Part shown: piece after piece, positions 16,857-25,666 of the stretch | How positions within the stretch are numbered: the stretch's first letter is position 1 | Layout of the letters: each line of letters starts with the position of its first letter | Source of the DNA: Mycolicibacterium novocastrense | GTDB taxonomy: Bacteria > Actinomycetota > Actinomycetes > Mycobacteriales > Mycobacteriaceae | Direction of reading: 5' to 3' | NCBI RefSeq assembly: GCF_001570485.1 | Contig: NZ_BCTA01000078.1 | Span: 62,001 to 126,000, forward strand | Length of the DNA stretch: 64,000 nt | Made by a program: the position numbers and the translations under genes | Notes under the pieces: generated by a model | Databases searched by the model: none | What the model saw: only the letters and a program-made list of their open reading frames with translations | What the model was told of the DNA's origin: nothing

Positions 16857-16866
16857 CTTGTACAAG
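16857..16866. promoter_or_regulatory. CTTGTACAAG palindrome in divergent promoter
   Basis: A perfect 10-bp dyad, flanked by further symmetric bases (TA at 16854-16855, TA at 16868-16869), sits between the thioesterase and crotonase starts. The TTGTACAA core is typical of GntR/FCD-family sites, and a GntR gene lies in the thioesterase operon. Binding is inference. Confidence 0.5.
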
Positions 16867-16873
16867 ATAGCAA

Positions 16874-16892
16874 TACTGTATGTCTAACCGTA
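16874..16892 (+). promoter_or_regulatory. Operator-like dyad, TACTGTA family
   Basis: TACTGTATGTCTAACCGTA has the shared left half TACTGTA, a five-base spacer and the right half AACCGTA (five of seven symmetric positions). It ends just 10 bases before the TTG start of the crotonase, so it covers the core promoter. It is spaced like the sites at 10253-10271 and 12215-12233. Confidence 0.5.
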
Positions 16893-16902
16893 TAGCTCGA
16901 GA

Positions 16903-17724
16903 TTGGCGGATTCAACGGTGACCGATGCGGCCGACGAGGGCGTGGTGCAGACATCACGCGACGACGCGATACTGCGCATCACGCTGAGCCGGCCCGCCCG
17001 GCGTAACGCGTTGAGCCGCAGCATGACCGACACACTCGTAGCGACGTTGACCGCCGCCGCCACCGACGACTCCCTGCGGGTCGTGCACATCCGCGGCGAC
17101 GGGTCGGATTTCTGCGCGGGGGCGGACTGGGTGGCGTCCAACGCCGGTGGTCAGCGCCCGCGGACCGGGGATATCGTCCGGCGCCAACCCCACACCGCAC
17201 ACCGGGTCGTCGAACTGATCCACACGCTGCACCTGCCGGTGGTGTGCACGGTGCGCGGATGGGCCGCTGCCCTGGGGTGCAACCTCGCGCTGGCAGCCGA
17301 CTTCACCGTCGCCGCAAAAGACGCCGTGTTCTGGGAGCCGTTCCTCGGCCGCGGTTTCAGCCCCGACTCGGGCTCGTCCTGGCTGTTGCCCCGGCTCATC
17401 GGCCTGGCGCGCGCCAAGCGGATGCTGCTGCTGGGCGAGAAGGTCAGCGGCGCCGACGCGGCCGAGTGGGGCCTGATCCACGCCGCGGTACCTGAATCCG
17501 AATTGTCCGCGGTGAGCGACGAACTCGTCGAGCGGTTGGCGTCCGGACCGACCGTCGCGCTCGGCCTGGCCAAACAGTCCGTCCACTACGGTCAGCACGC
17601 ATCGCTCTCCGACACCATGAACAGGGAGCTCTACAACGTCGAGTTATCCTGCCGGACCACCGATTTCAAAGAAGGGCTGGCGGCGTTCCGTGACAAGCGC
17701 CCGCCGAAATTCCAAGGGCGCTGA
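16903..17724 (+). CDS. Enoyl-CoA hydratase/isomerase family protein (first of three in operon)
   Basis: This 273-residue crotonase is read from TTG 16903; GTG 16918 is a plausible alternative, and neither has a clear Shine-Dalgarno, so a leaderless or near-leaderless message is possible. The oxyanion segments are SDFCAGADW and GWAAALGCNLALAADF; the region EPFLGRGFSPDSGSSW carries a Glu and the Asp seen in PaaG-type isomerases. It leads a six-gene plus-strand operon of three crotonases and three ligases, whose later genes overlap each other by 4-8 bases. Both candidate operators lie directly upstream. Confidence 0.88.
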   Translation: MADSTVTDAADEGVVQTSRDDAILRITLSRPARRNALSRSMTDTLVATLTAAATDDSLRVVHIRGDGSDFCAGADWVASNAGGQRPRTGDIVRRQPHTAHRVVELIHTLHLPVVCTVRGWAAALGCNLALAADFTVAAKDAVFWEPFLGRGFSPDSGSSWLLPRLIGLARAKRMLLLGEKVSGADAAEWGLIHAAVPESELSAVSDELVERLASGPTVALGLAKQSVHYGQHASLSDTMNRELYNVELSCRTTDFKEGLAAFRDKRPPKFQGR

Positions 17725-17739
17725 CGGATAGGAACAAGA

Positions 17740-18549
17740 ATGTCCCACACTTTTGACGACATCAAATACGAAGTCGACGGGCACAAGGCCACGATCACCT
17801 TGAACCGGCCGAATGCGCTCAACGCGCTGAGCCCGCACATGGTCACCGAACTTCGCGCCGCCTACGACGAAGCCGAGAACGACGACGACATCTGGATCCT
17901 GATCGTGACGGGCACGGGCCGCGCGTTCTGCACCGGCGCCGACGTCGGCGAGATCCCCGAGGACGGCCGCGTCATCTACGAGCGGCCGTACCTGTCCACC
18001 TACGAACAGTGGGAGGCCCCGCAGGAGGGCACTCCCCCGTTCCGGCGGATGGCCAAGCCGGTCCTGACCGCGGTGAACGGATTGTGTTGTGGCGCAGGGC
18101 TGGACTGGATCACCACCGGCGACATCGCGATCGCCTCCGACAAAGCCACGTTCTTCGATCCGCACGTGAGCATCGGGCTGGTCGCGGGACGCGAAATGGT
18201 CCGCCTGGCGCGGATCCTGCCCCGCAACATCGCGCTGCGCATGGCGCTGATGGGGAAACATGAGCGGATGAGTGCCGAACGGGCCTACGAACTGGGGATG
18301 ATCAGCGAAGTGGTGGAGCACGACCGGCTGTTGGAGCGCGCGCACGAGATCGCCGACATCGTGAACTCCAACGCCCCGCTTGCGGTCCGTGGCACCCGGT
18401 TGGCCATCCACAAGACGCTGGACCTACCGCTGCACGAGGCCGAGATCCTCGCCGAGACGTTCCGTGAGCGAGTGGTACGCACCGACGACGCCGCCGAGGG
18501 ACCCAAGGCGTTCATGGAGAAACGCGCCCCCAACTGGCAGTGCCGATGA
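17740..18549 (+). CDS. Enoyl-CoA hydratase/isomerase family protein (second of three)
   Basis: This 269-residue crotonase starts at ATG 17740 with AGGA upstream, 15 bases after the previous stop. The first motif is GRAFCTGADV, the second NGLCCGAGLDWITTGDIAIA, followed by ATFFDPHVSIGLVAGREM, where an acidic residue replaces the standard second Glu position. The C-terminus FMEKRAPNWQ is the usual end for the family. Its next neighbour is a close paralogue sharing TFFD(P/S)HVSxGLV, pointing to a local duplication. Confidence 0.9.
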   Translation: MSHTFDDIKYEVDGHKATITLNRPNALNALSPHMVTELRAAYDEAENDDDIWILIVTGTGRAFCTGADVGEIPEDGRVIYERPYLSTYEQWEAPQEGTPPFRRMAKPVLTAVNGLCCGAGLDWITTGDIAIASDKATFFDPHVSIGLVAGREMVRLARILPRNIALRMALMGKHERMSAERAYELGMISEVVEHDRLLERAHEIADIVNSNAPLAVRGTRLAIHKTLDLPLHEAEILAETFRERVVRTDDAAEGPKAFMEKRAPNWQCR

Positions 18550-19355
18550 CCATGCCGATAGACCCGCCGACGCCGTCGTTCGAGACCATCATCGTCGAGG
18601 TGGACGCCACCGACCACGTCGCGACCATCACGCTGAACCGACCGGAGTCGCTGAACGCCTTCAACCGCACAATGTGCGAGGAGATGTCGCAGGCCTGGCA
18701 CCTCGTCAAGACCGACGACGCCGTCAACGCGGTGGTGCTTCGCGCGGCGGGCGACCGCGCGTTCAGCGCGGGCCTGGACATCAAGGCGTCCTATGGTCAG
18801 CCGGACAACGTGTGGAACCACGAGGATCCCGGCGAGCACCTCAGCCCGAAGTGGCAGAAGATGTGGAAGCCGGTCGTCTGCGCGGTACAGGGCATGTGCA
18901 CCGCGGGGGCGTTCTACTTCCTCAACGAGGCCGACGTGGTCATCTGTTCGCAGGATGCCACCTTCTTCGACTCCCACGTCAGCGCCGGCCTCGTGTGCGC
19001 GCTGGAGCCGATCGGGCTGATGCGCCGCGTCGGGCTGGCCCAGTCGCTGCGAATCGCGTTGATGGGTAACGACGAACGCGTCAGCGCCACCACGGCACTG
19101 CAGATGGGCCTGGTGACCGAGGTGGTGCCCGCCGACCGCCTGTGGACACGCGCACATGAGATCGCCGCCGGCATCGCCGCAAAGCCACCGTCGGCGACAC
19201 AAGGCACCGTCAAGGCGATCTGGGAGTCGCTGGAGAAGCCGTATCGCGCGGCGATGGAGCAGAACCTGATCTACACCCGGCTGGGGAATCCGCTCGGTCA
19301 GGCCGAGTTGGCCCAGGCGCCGCCGATCGCGCGGCCCGAACCGAGGATCCGATGA
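18546..19355 (+). CDS. Enoyl-CoA hydratase/isomerase family protein (third of three)
   Basis: This 269-residue crotonase starts at ATG 18546 inside an ATGA overlap with the previous gene; a GTG six bases earlier is possible. The first motif is DRAFSAGLDI, and the second GMCTAGAFYFLNEADVVI has Ala and Phe where the oxyanion Gly pair usually sits, so its activity may differ. ATFFDSHVSAGLVCALEP matches the paralogue before it. Its stop overlaps the next start by four bases. Confidence 0.88.
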   Translation: MTMPIDPPTPSFETIIVEVDATDHVATITLNRPESLNAFNRTMCEEMSQAWHLVKTDDAVNAVVLRAAGDRAFSAGLDIKASYGQPDNVWNHEDPGEHLSPKWQKMWKPVVCAVQGMCTAGAFYFLNEADVVICSQDATFFDSHVSAGLVCALEPIGLMRRVGLAQSLRIALMGNDERVSATTALQMGLVTEVVPADRLWTRAHEIAAGIAAKPPSATQGTVKAIWESLEKPYRAAMEQNLIYTRLGNPLGQAELAQAPPIARPEPRIR

Positions 19356-20821
19356 TGGGTGATCACCCGCTGCGCCAACGCATCAGCGATGTCCTCGCCC
19401 TCGATGCGGACGCGCCCGCCATCGAATACGACGGCGAATGGGTCACGTGGGGCCAGCTGGCCCAGTTGGCCGCCCAGATCCACGGTGTCGGGGTGACGGG
19501 TCGGCAGGTCGGAATGTTGTTGCGTAACAAGCCCGCCCACGTCGCGAGCTTCCTCGGTGTCCTGCTCGGCGGGGGCACCGTGGTGGTCGTCAACCCATCC
19601 CGCGGCGACGACCGCATCAAGGCCGACCTCGACGCGCTTGCGCTACCGGTGGTGATCGGCGAACAGGACGACCTGACGCGGTTGGTGCGCACTCCGGGCA
19701 CCGACATGGTGGCGATCTCGACGGTCTCCGATCCCATCCGCCTGACCGCGGCGCGCGCCCTGGTGCCAGAGGAGAACCGCATCGGTGTCGCGGTGCGGAT
19801 GCTGACCAGCGGCACGACGGGGCCGCCCAAGCGGATCGATCTCACCTACGACATGTTGGCGCACAGCGTGATCGGCAAAGGTTTCGACGAAGCGCCACCG
19901 CCGAGGCAACTGCGGGGCGGGGTGGCCATCGTCAACGCGCCGCTGGTGCACATCGGTGGGGTCTTTCGGGTGCTGCAGTGCGTCTGCGAGGGGCGCTCGT
20001 TCGTCCTGCTGGACCGCTTCGAGCTGAACCGCTGGGCCGACGCGGTGCGACGGCACCGTCCACGCGCGGTGTCGCTCGTGCCGGCCGCGCTGCGCACGGT
20101 GCTGCACTCCGAGCTGACCCGCGACGATCTGGCCGGCATCCAAGCGGTCACCTCCGGCACCGCACCGCTGTCCGCCGAGGACGCCGACGCGTTCACCGAG
20201 AAGTTCGGCATACCGGTGCTGACGTCCTACGCCGCAACCGAGTTCGGCGGCGGGGTCGCCGGCTGGACGCTGGCCGATTACCACCAGCACTGGCAGACCA
20301 AGCGGGGCAGTGTGGGGCGAGCCAGCCTCGGCGCACAGCTGCGCGTCGTCGACCACGACGGGCGCCCCCTCGGCGTCGACGCGCCCGGCCTGCTCGAGGT
20401 CAAGCCCGGCCAGTTGGGTCCGGCGGCGAACTGGATGCGCACCACCGACATGGCCCGCATCGACGGCGACGGGTTCGTGTGGATCCTGGGACGCGCGGAC
20501 CAGGCGATCATTCGCGGCGGTTTCAAGGTCATGCCCGACGATGTCCGCGCAGCACTGGAGAGCCACCCCGCGGTGCACAGCGCCGCCGTCGTCGGTCGGC
20601 CCGACGAACGACTCGGAGAGACGCCGGTGGCGATGGTGCAGCCCCGCGAACCCGTCGATGCGGCGACGCTCGAGGAGTTCCTGCGAAACCGCCTGGCCCG
20701 CTACGAGGTTCCCACGGCGATCGCGATCGTCGAACAGATGCCGTGCACGCCGTCGGGTAAGCCCGACCTGAGCGCGGTGCGGCAACACTTCACAGTCGAA
20801 GCCACCGTCGACAATGCCTGA
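19352..20821 (+). CDS. AMP-forming acyl-CoA ligase (first of three tandem ligases)
   Basis: This 489-residue ligase starts at ATG 19352 in an ATGA overlap; a second ATG follows directly. The ATP loop is LTSGTTGPPKRID (Arg replaces the last Gly), the A5 motif SYAATEFGGG, the hinge TTDMARIDGDGFVWILGRADQ, and the C-terminal Lys is in TPSGKPDL. It is a complete, short enzyme. The next gene is another ligase whose start lies eight bases inside this one, so three ligases of quite different sequence are translated together. Confidence 0.9.
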   Translation: MMGDHPLRQRISDVLALDADAPAIEYDGEWVTWGQLAQLAAQIHGVGVTGRQVGMLLRNKPAHVASFLGVLLGGGTVVVVNPSRGDDRIKADLDALALPVVIGEQDDLTRLVRTPGTDMVAISTVSDPIRLTAARALVPEENRIGVAVRMLTSGTTGPPKRIDLTYDMLAHSVIGKGFDEAPPPRQLRGGVAIVNAPLVHIGGVFRVLQCVCEGRSFVLLDRFELNRWADAVRRHRPRAVSLVPAALRTVLHSELTRDDLAGIQAVTSGTAPLSAEDADAFTEKFGIPVLTSYAATEFGGGVAGWTLADYHQHWQTKRGSVGRASLGAQLRVVDHDGRPLGVDAPGLLEVKPGQLGPAANWMRTTDMARIDGDGFVWILGRADQAIIRGGFKVMPDDVRAALESHPAVHSAAVVGRPDERLGETPVAMVQPREPVDAATLEEFLRNRLARYEVPTAIAIVEQMPCTPSGKPDLSAVRQHFTVEATVDNA

Positions 20822-22325
20822 TCGCACCGTCGGCTCGATGCTGCGAGCGCAGGCCGCCGCGCGCGGTGATCACCCTCTGCTGATCTGCGATGCGGACCGC
20901 TTGAGCTATGCCGACGCCGAACACCGATCGGCCCTGTTGGCTCGGGGACTGATCGGTCTCGGCGCGGGCAAGGGCACGCACGTCGGTGTGCTGTATCCGA
21001 ACGGGTCGGCGTTCGTCGTGGCGATGCTGGCCGCCGCGCGGATCGGCGCCGTCGTCATCCCGGTCTCGACGCTGGCGACCGCACCGGAAATGCGCGAACA
21101 ACTCGGCCACGCCGACGTCGAGATCCTCTTGGCCACAGCGTCGTACCGGTCCCACGACTACCGGCAACGGCTCGCCGATGTCACGGGCCTTCCGCTGCTG
21201 CGCCACGTTCTCATCGACACCGAGGCCACGGAGCTTGCCGACGCCGAACTGCTGACCGCGCTCGAGCACGACGTCGAGCCGTGCGACGAGTTGGCGATCA
21301 TCTACACGTCGGGGTCGACCAGCGCGCCCAAGGGCGTGGTGCACACACACGCGGGGCTGCTCGACCACCAGGTGGTGCTCAACGAGATCCGCGGGCTGAC
21401 CGCCGATGTGAAGCTGTTCAGCAATTCGCCGTTCTTCTGGATCGGCGGGTGCGCCTACTCCGTACTGGCCACGCTGCTCGCAGGCGCAACACTGTTGTGC
21501 TCCAACGCCGTCGATGCCGGCGAGACGCTCGATCTGCTGGAGGCCGAGAAGCCGACGATGACCAACGGGTTCGTGGCCGGTATCGCACACCTGGCCCGCC
21601 ATCCCAGCCTGCCGAGCCGCGATCTGTCGTCGATCAGGCGAGGCAACCTGTACCCGATCATGGCACCCGACGTCCGGCCCGCCGACCCCGAACTGCGCCA
21701 CACCATGCTCGGCATGACCGAATCCGGCAGCGTCATCCTGGCCTGCGCCGACGAATCCGATCAGCCCGAGCACCGGCGCGGATCGTTCGGCAAGCCGGTA
21801 CCCGGGTTCGACGTCAAGGTCGTCGATCCCGACACCGGAGCGCCCGTGGGCGCCGGCGCCGTCGGTGAACTGTGCGCTCGTGGGCCGTTCATGATGCAGC
21901 GCTATTACAAACGCAGCCGCGAGGAGTGCTTCGACGCCGACGGCTGGTTCCACACCGGCGACCTCGTCCGCACGGATGCCGACGGCTTCTTCTACTTCGT
22001 CGGCCGCCGCGGCTCGATGATCAAGACCGCGGGCGCCAATGTCGCACCCGCCGAGGTGGAACGGGCGATCGCGCAGGTGACCGGCGGCGCCGTCGCGCAC
22101 GTGATCGGCCTCCCCGACGCCGAACGCGGCCAGCTCGTCGCCGCGGTCGTCGCGCTGGAGGACGGCGCGTCGTTCGACGAGGCCGGATGTCGTGAGCGGC
22201 TCAGCACCGAGTTGTCTGCCTACAAGATCCCCCGGCGGTTCGCCGCCGTGCCCGCCGCCCACATCCCGGTGTTGTCGAGTGGAAAGGTCGACTTGTCCCG
22301 TTTGGCAGAGGTTTTCGATGTCTGA
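20814..22325 (+). CDS. AMP-forming acyl-CoA ligase (second of three tandem ligases)
   Basis: This 503-residue ligase has the ATP loop IYTSGSTSAPKGVVHTH, the A5 motif MLGMTESGSV, the hinge HTGDLVRTDADGFFYFVGRRGSMIKTAGANV, and the catalytic Lys in LSSGKVDL. ATG 20814 lies eight bases inside the previous gene, and its own end overlaps the third ligase by eight bases (ATGTCTGA). It shares PFFWxGG and the R(Y)YKRSREE block with the third ligase, more than with the first, indicating that the second and third arose by duplication. Confidence 0.92.
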   Translation: MPDRTVGSMLRAQAAARGDHPLLICDADRLSYADAEHRSALLARGLIGLGAGKGTHVGVLYPNGSAFVVAMLAAARIGAVVIPVSTLATAPEMREQLGHADVEILLATASYRSHDYRQRLADVTGLPLLRHVLIDTEATELADAELLTALEHDVEPCDELAIIYTSGSTSAPKGVVHTHAGLLDHQVVLNEIRGLTADVKLFSNSPFFWIGGCAYSVLATLLAGATLLCSNAVDAGETLDLLEAEKPTMTNGFVAGIAHLARHPSLPSRDLSSIRRGNLYPIMAPDVRPADPELRHTMLGMTESGSVILACADESDQPEHRRGSFGKPVPGFDVKVVDPDTGAPVGAGAVGELCARGPFMMQRYYKRSREECFDADGWFHTGDLVRTDADGFFYFVGRRGSMIKTAGANVAPAEVERAIAQVTGGAVAHVIGLPDAERGQLVAAVVALEDGASFDEAGCRERLSTELSAYKIPRRFAAVPAAHIPVLSSGKVDLSRLAEVFDV

Positions 22326-23808
22326 CACGATCGACGCGGTGGTGCGGCTGCGAGCCGCCGAACATGGCGACAAGCCGGCGGTGATCGACCCGTCGGCCAG
22401 GATGACCTACGCCGAGCTCGACGCCACCACGCATGAGTTGGCCGCGGCCTTCGTGGCTGCGGGCGTGGGCAAGGGCAACCGGGTCGCCTTGATCATGCCC
22501 AACAGCGTCGAGTGGGTGCGGATCGCGATCGCGCTGACCCGCATCGGCGCCGTGCTCGTGCCGTTGAGCACGCTGCTGCAGCCACCCGAACTCGCTGCCC
22601 AGCTTCGCATGGCCGCGGTGCAGTTCGTGGTGGCCGTCGAGGAGTTCCGCGGCCACCGCTACCTCGACGACGTCCGCGCCGAGCGCGGCAGTCTTCCCGC
22701 CCTGCGCCAGGTTTGGCGCGCGGACCGGCTGCCCCCGGGCGGCGCGGCACCCGTCGACGAGATCGCGGCCGCGGTCACGCCGAGCGACACGTTGGCGATC
22801 ATGTTCACCTCCGGCAGCAGTGGCCCGCCCAAGGGAGTGATTCACTCGCACGGCAACGCTTTGGGCGCGGTGCGATCCGGTCTGGCGGCGCGATGCATCT
22901 TTGCCGAGACCCGGCTGTATCTGCCGATGCCCTTCTTCTGGGTGGGCGGGTTGGCCGGCGGTCTGCTGTCCGCGTTGCTGACCGGCGCGACGTTGGTGAC
23001 CGAGGAGATCCCGCGACCGGAGACGACCTTGCGGCTGCTCGAACGTGAACGCGTCACCCTGTTCCGCGGCTGGCCCGACCAGGCGCAGGCGATGGCACGC
23101 GCGAACACCACCGTGGGAGCTGACCTTTCGGAGCTGCGGCCCGGCAGCATGGAGGCGTTGCTGCCACCCGAGCAGCGCGCGGCCCCCGGCGCGCGGGCCA
23201 ACTTGTTCGGGATGACCGAATCGTTCGGCCCGTACTGCGGCTATCCCGCCGACACCGATATGCCGCGCTCGGCATGGGGCAGTTGCGGAAAACCGTTCGA
23301 CGGCATGGAGGTCCGCATCGTCGACACCGACAGCGGTGTGCCGGTGCCGATCGGGACCATCGGGATGATCCAGATCCGCGGGCCACACGTCATGCGAGGA
23401 ATCTGCCGACGTAGCCGCGAAGACGTGTTCACCCCTGACGGCTTCTACCCCACCGGTGACCTCGGGCATGTCGACGACGAGGGCTTCATGTTCTCTCACG
23501 GTCGCTGCGATGACATGTTCAAGGTCAGCGGCGCGACGGTCTATCCCAGCGAGGTGGAGCGCGCGTTGCGGACCATCGACGGCGTGCACAACGCGATCGT
23601 CACCGACGTGGCGGGTGCCGTCGGCGCCGCCGTGGTGTCGGAACGCCCCGTCGACGAGTTGCGCGCAGAGGCGCGAACCCGGTTGAGCGCCTTCAAGGTC
23701 CCAACCGTGTGGCTTGTCACGGGCAACGACGGCGACCTCCCCCGCAAGGCGTCGGGCAAGGTCGACGTCCTGGCGCTGCGCAAGGTCCTGCGGGATCAGG
23801 TCAGGTGA
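22318..23808 (+). CDS. AMP-forming acyl-CoA ligase (third of three tandem ligases)
   Basis: This 496-residue ligase starts MSDTIDAVVRLRAAEHG at ATG 22318; the longer frame to 22192 lies in the previous gene. Motifs: MFTSGSSGPPKGVIHSH, LFGMTESFGPY, TGDLGHVDDEGFMFSHGRCDDMFKVSGATVYPSEVE, and the Lys of KASGKVDV. The gene ends in an eight-base convergent overlap with the GntR gene (23801-23808). Tandem ligases may activate successive intermediates of one pathway, or different side-chain variants. Confidence 0.92.
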   Translation: MSDTIDAVVRLRAAEHGDKPAVIDPSARMTYAELDATTHELAAAFVAAGVGKGNRVALIMPNSVEWVRIAIALTRIGAVLVPLSTLLQPPELAAQLRMAAVQFVVAVEEFRGHRYLDDVRAERGSLPALRQVWRADRLPPGGAAPVDEIAAAVTPSDTLAIMFTSGSSGPPKGVIHSHGNALGAVRSGLAARCIFAETRLYLPMPFFWVGGLAGGLLSALLTGATLVTEEIPRPETTLRLLERERVTLFRGWPDQAQAMARANTTVGADLSELRPGSMEALLPPEQRAAPGARANLFGMTESFGPYCGYPADTDMPRSAWGSCGKPFDGMEVRIVDTDSGVPVPIGTIGMIQIRGPHVMRGICRRSREDVFTPDGFYPTGDLGHVDDEGFMFSHGRCDDMFKVSGATVYPSEVERALRTIDGVHNAIVTDVAGAVGAAVVSERPVDELRAEARTRLSAFKVPTVWLVTGNDGDLPRKASGKVDVLALRKVLRDQVR

Positions 23809-24469
23809 CCACGCCCCGCTCGGTGAGGTGGTCGATCAGGGGCTTCGCGCCCGCGGCGAGGTGCTCGGACATCTCGGCGCGGGCCAGGGCCTGGTCGTGC
23901 TGTTCGAGCGCCGCCAGTAGCTTGCGGTGGTGATCGTTCGACTTCTCCGGCCAGCCCGCGATGACCGGGAACACCGATTCGGGCGCGTAGCGGGTGATCT
24001 GCGACATGAGCTGCGCCAGCTTGGGCGAGTCCGCGGCGACATTGATGGCGCGGTGGAATTCGTGATTGAGCCGTACCGCCCGCTCGTCGTCGGCGGCGGC
24101 GTACGCGGATTCCAGGTCTGTCTGGATCTGCTTCAGGTCGCGTAACTGCTCGTCGGTGATGTTGGCCGCGGCGCGCGCCGCGAGCTCACCACCGATGTAG
24201 GCCTGCACATTCGACACATCGGTGAGATCGCGGCCGGTCACCGGCAGCACGACGAATCCGCGCCGCGGCTGTTGGGCCAGAAGCCCTTCGGCCTTCAACT
24301 CGAACAGCGCCTCGCGGACCGGGGTGACACTGATGCCGAGCTCGGCGGCCAATTGATCCAGCCGCACGTACTCACCGGCGGCGTAGGTTCCGTCGAAGAT
24401 GCGTTTACGCACGAAACGTGCGACGTCCTCGGCGAGCTGGGGCCGGAAGGCGAATTCGGGCGCTGTCAC
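23801..24469 (-). CDS. GntR-family regulator, FadR/FCD type
   Basis: This 222-residue protein starts at GTG 24467-24469, three bases after the acyl-CoA dehydrogenase stop. Its winged helix spans about residues 10-75 (LDQLAAELGISVTPVREALFELKAEGLLAQQPRRG), followed by the FCD domain with the metal-site-like LNHEFHRAINVAADSP and DHHRKLLAALEQHD. It is the last gene of a minus-strand operon (SDR, thiolase, acyl-CoA dehydrogenase) and probably senses an intermediate of it. The 3' end overlaps the ligase gene on the opposite strand by eight bases, so the two messages have complementary ends. Confidence 0.92.
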   Translation of the reverse strand: MTAPEFAFRPQLAEDVARFVRKRIFDGTYAAGEYVRLDQLAAELGISVTPVREALFELKAEGLLAQQPRRGFVVLPVTGRDLTDVSNVQAYIGGELAARAAANITDEQLRDLKQIQTDLESAYAAADDERAVRLNHEFHRAINVAADSPKLAQLMSQITRYAPESVFPVIAGWPEKSNDHHRKLLAALEQHDQALARAEMSEHLAAGAKPLIDHLTERGVVT

Positions 24470-24472
24470 CGG

Positions 24473-25666
24473 TCATACCTGATAGTCGGCGAGCAGGCGC
24501 TTGCTGATGATGTTCTTCTGGATCTCGCTCGTGCCCTCGCCGATCAACAGGAACGGCGCGTCGCGCATCAACCGCTCGATCTCGTATTCCTTCGAGTACC
24601 CGTAGCCGCCGTGGATCCGGAAACTCTGCTGGGTGACCTCCGCGCAGAACTCGCTCGCGAGGTACTTCGCCATGCCGGCCGCGACGTCGTTGCGTTCTCC
24701 GGAGTCCTTCAACCGGGCCGCGTTGACCATCATCAGATGGGCAGCCTCGACTTTCGTTGCCATTTCGGCCAATTGGAAGGCGATGGCCTGGTGCTCGGAG
24801 ATCGGCTTGCCGAACGTCTGCCGCTGCTGGGCATAGCGGACCGCCAGTTCGAAGGCGCGGATGCCCACACCGCACGCCCGCGCCGATACGTTGACCCGGC
24901 CGACCTCGATCCCGTCCATCATCTGGAAGAAGCCCTGCCCCGGCGCCTCGCCGAGGATGTCGCCGACCTTCGCCAGGTAGCCGTCGAAGATCAGCTCGGT
25001 GGTGTCGATGCCCTTGTAGCCGAGCTTGTCGAGCTTGCCGGGGATGGTCAGGCCAGGCGCGACTTCCCCATAGCCGACCGGCTTTTCGACCAGAAACGCC
25101 GTCAGGTTGCGATGCGGTTTGTCGGCCCCCTCGTCGGTGCGCACCAGCACCGCGATCAGTGTGGACGTACCACCGTTGGTCAACCACATCTTCTGGCCGT
25201 CGATCCGGTAGGTGCCGTCGTCGTTGCGGGTGGCCCGCGTCCGGATCGCGGCGACATCGGATCCGAGTTCGGGCTCGGACATCGAAAACGCGCCGCGCGT
25301 CTCCCCCGTCGCCATCCGCGGCAGGTAGTGCTGCTTCTGCGCATCGGTGCCGTGCTGGCGGAGCATGTAGGCGACGATGAAGTGGGTGTTGAGCACACCG
25401 GAGATACTCATCCAGCCGCGCGCCAACTCCTCGACGCACAGCGCGTACGTCAGCAGCGATTCGCCGAGACCGCCGTACTCCTCCGGGATCATCAACCCGA
25501 ACAGTCCCATCTCCTTCATCGCATCGACGATGGCCTGCGGGTAGGTGTCGGTCTTCTCGAACTCCGGCGCGTTCGGGATGATCTCCTTCTCGACGAATTG
25601 GCGTACGGTGGACAGGATTTCGGTCTGTACATCGGTCAGGCCGACCGTCTGGGCGAGTTTCGTCAT
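24473..25666 (-). CDS. Acyl-CoA dehydrogenase
   Basis: This 397-residue enzyme starts MTKLAQTVGLTDVQTEILSTVRQFV at ATG 25664-25666, overlapping the thiolase stop by four bases; the long upstream frame is antisense-like and not coding. It has FSMSEPELGSDVAAIRT and YRIDGQKMWLTNGG, and the catalytic base is the first Glu of IGEGTSEIQKNII, so this is a complete one-gene dehydrogenase, unlike the paired enzymes at 3334-5579. It would make the 2,3-enoyl-CoA from a saturated acyl-CoA, with FAD and ETF as redox partners. Confidence 0.93.
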   Translation of the reverse strand: MTKLAQTVGLTDVQTEILSTVRQFVEKEIIPNAPEFEKTDTYPQAIVDAMKEMGLFGLMIPEEYGGLGESLLTYALCVEELARGWMSISGVLNTHFIVAYMLRQHGTDAQKQHYLPRMATGETRGAFSMSEPELGSDVAAIRTRATRNDDGTYRIDGQKMWLTNGGTSTLIAVLVRTDEGADKPHRNLTAFLVEKPVGYGEVAPGLTIPGKLDKLGYKGIDTTELIFDGYLAKVGDILGEAPGQGFFQMMDGIEVGRVNVSARACGVGIRAFELAVRYAQQRQTFGKPISEHQAIAFQLAEMATKVEAAHLMMVNAARLKDSGERNDVAAGMAKYLASEFCAEVTQQSFRIHGGYGYSKEYEIERLMRDAPFLLIGEGTSEIQKNIISKRLLADYQV

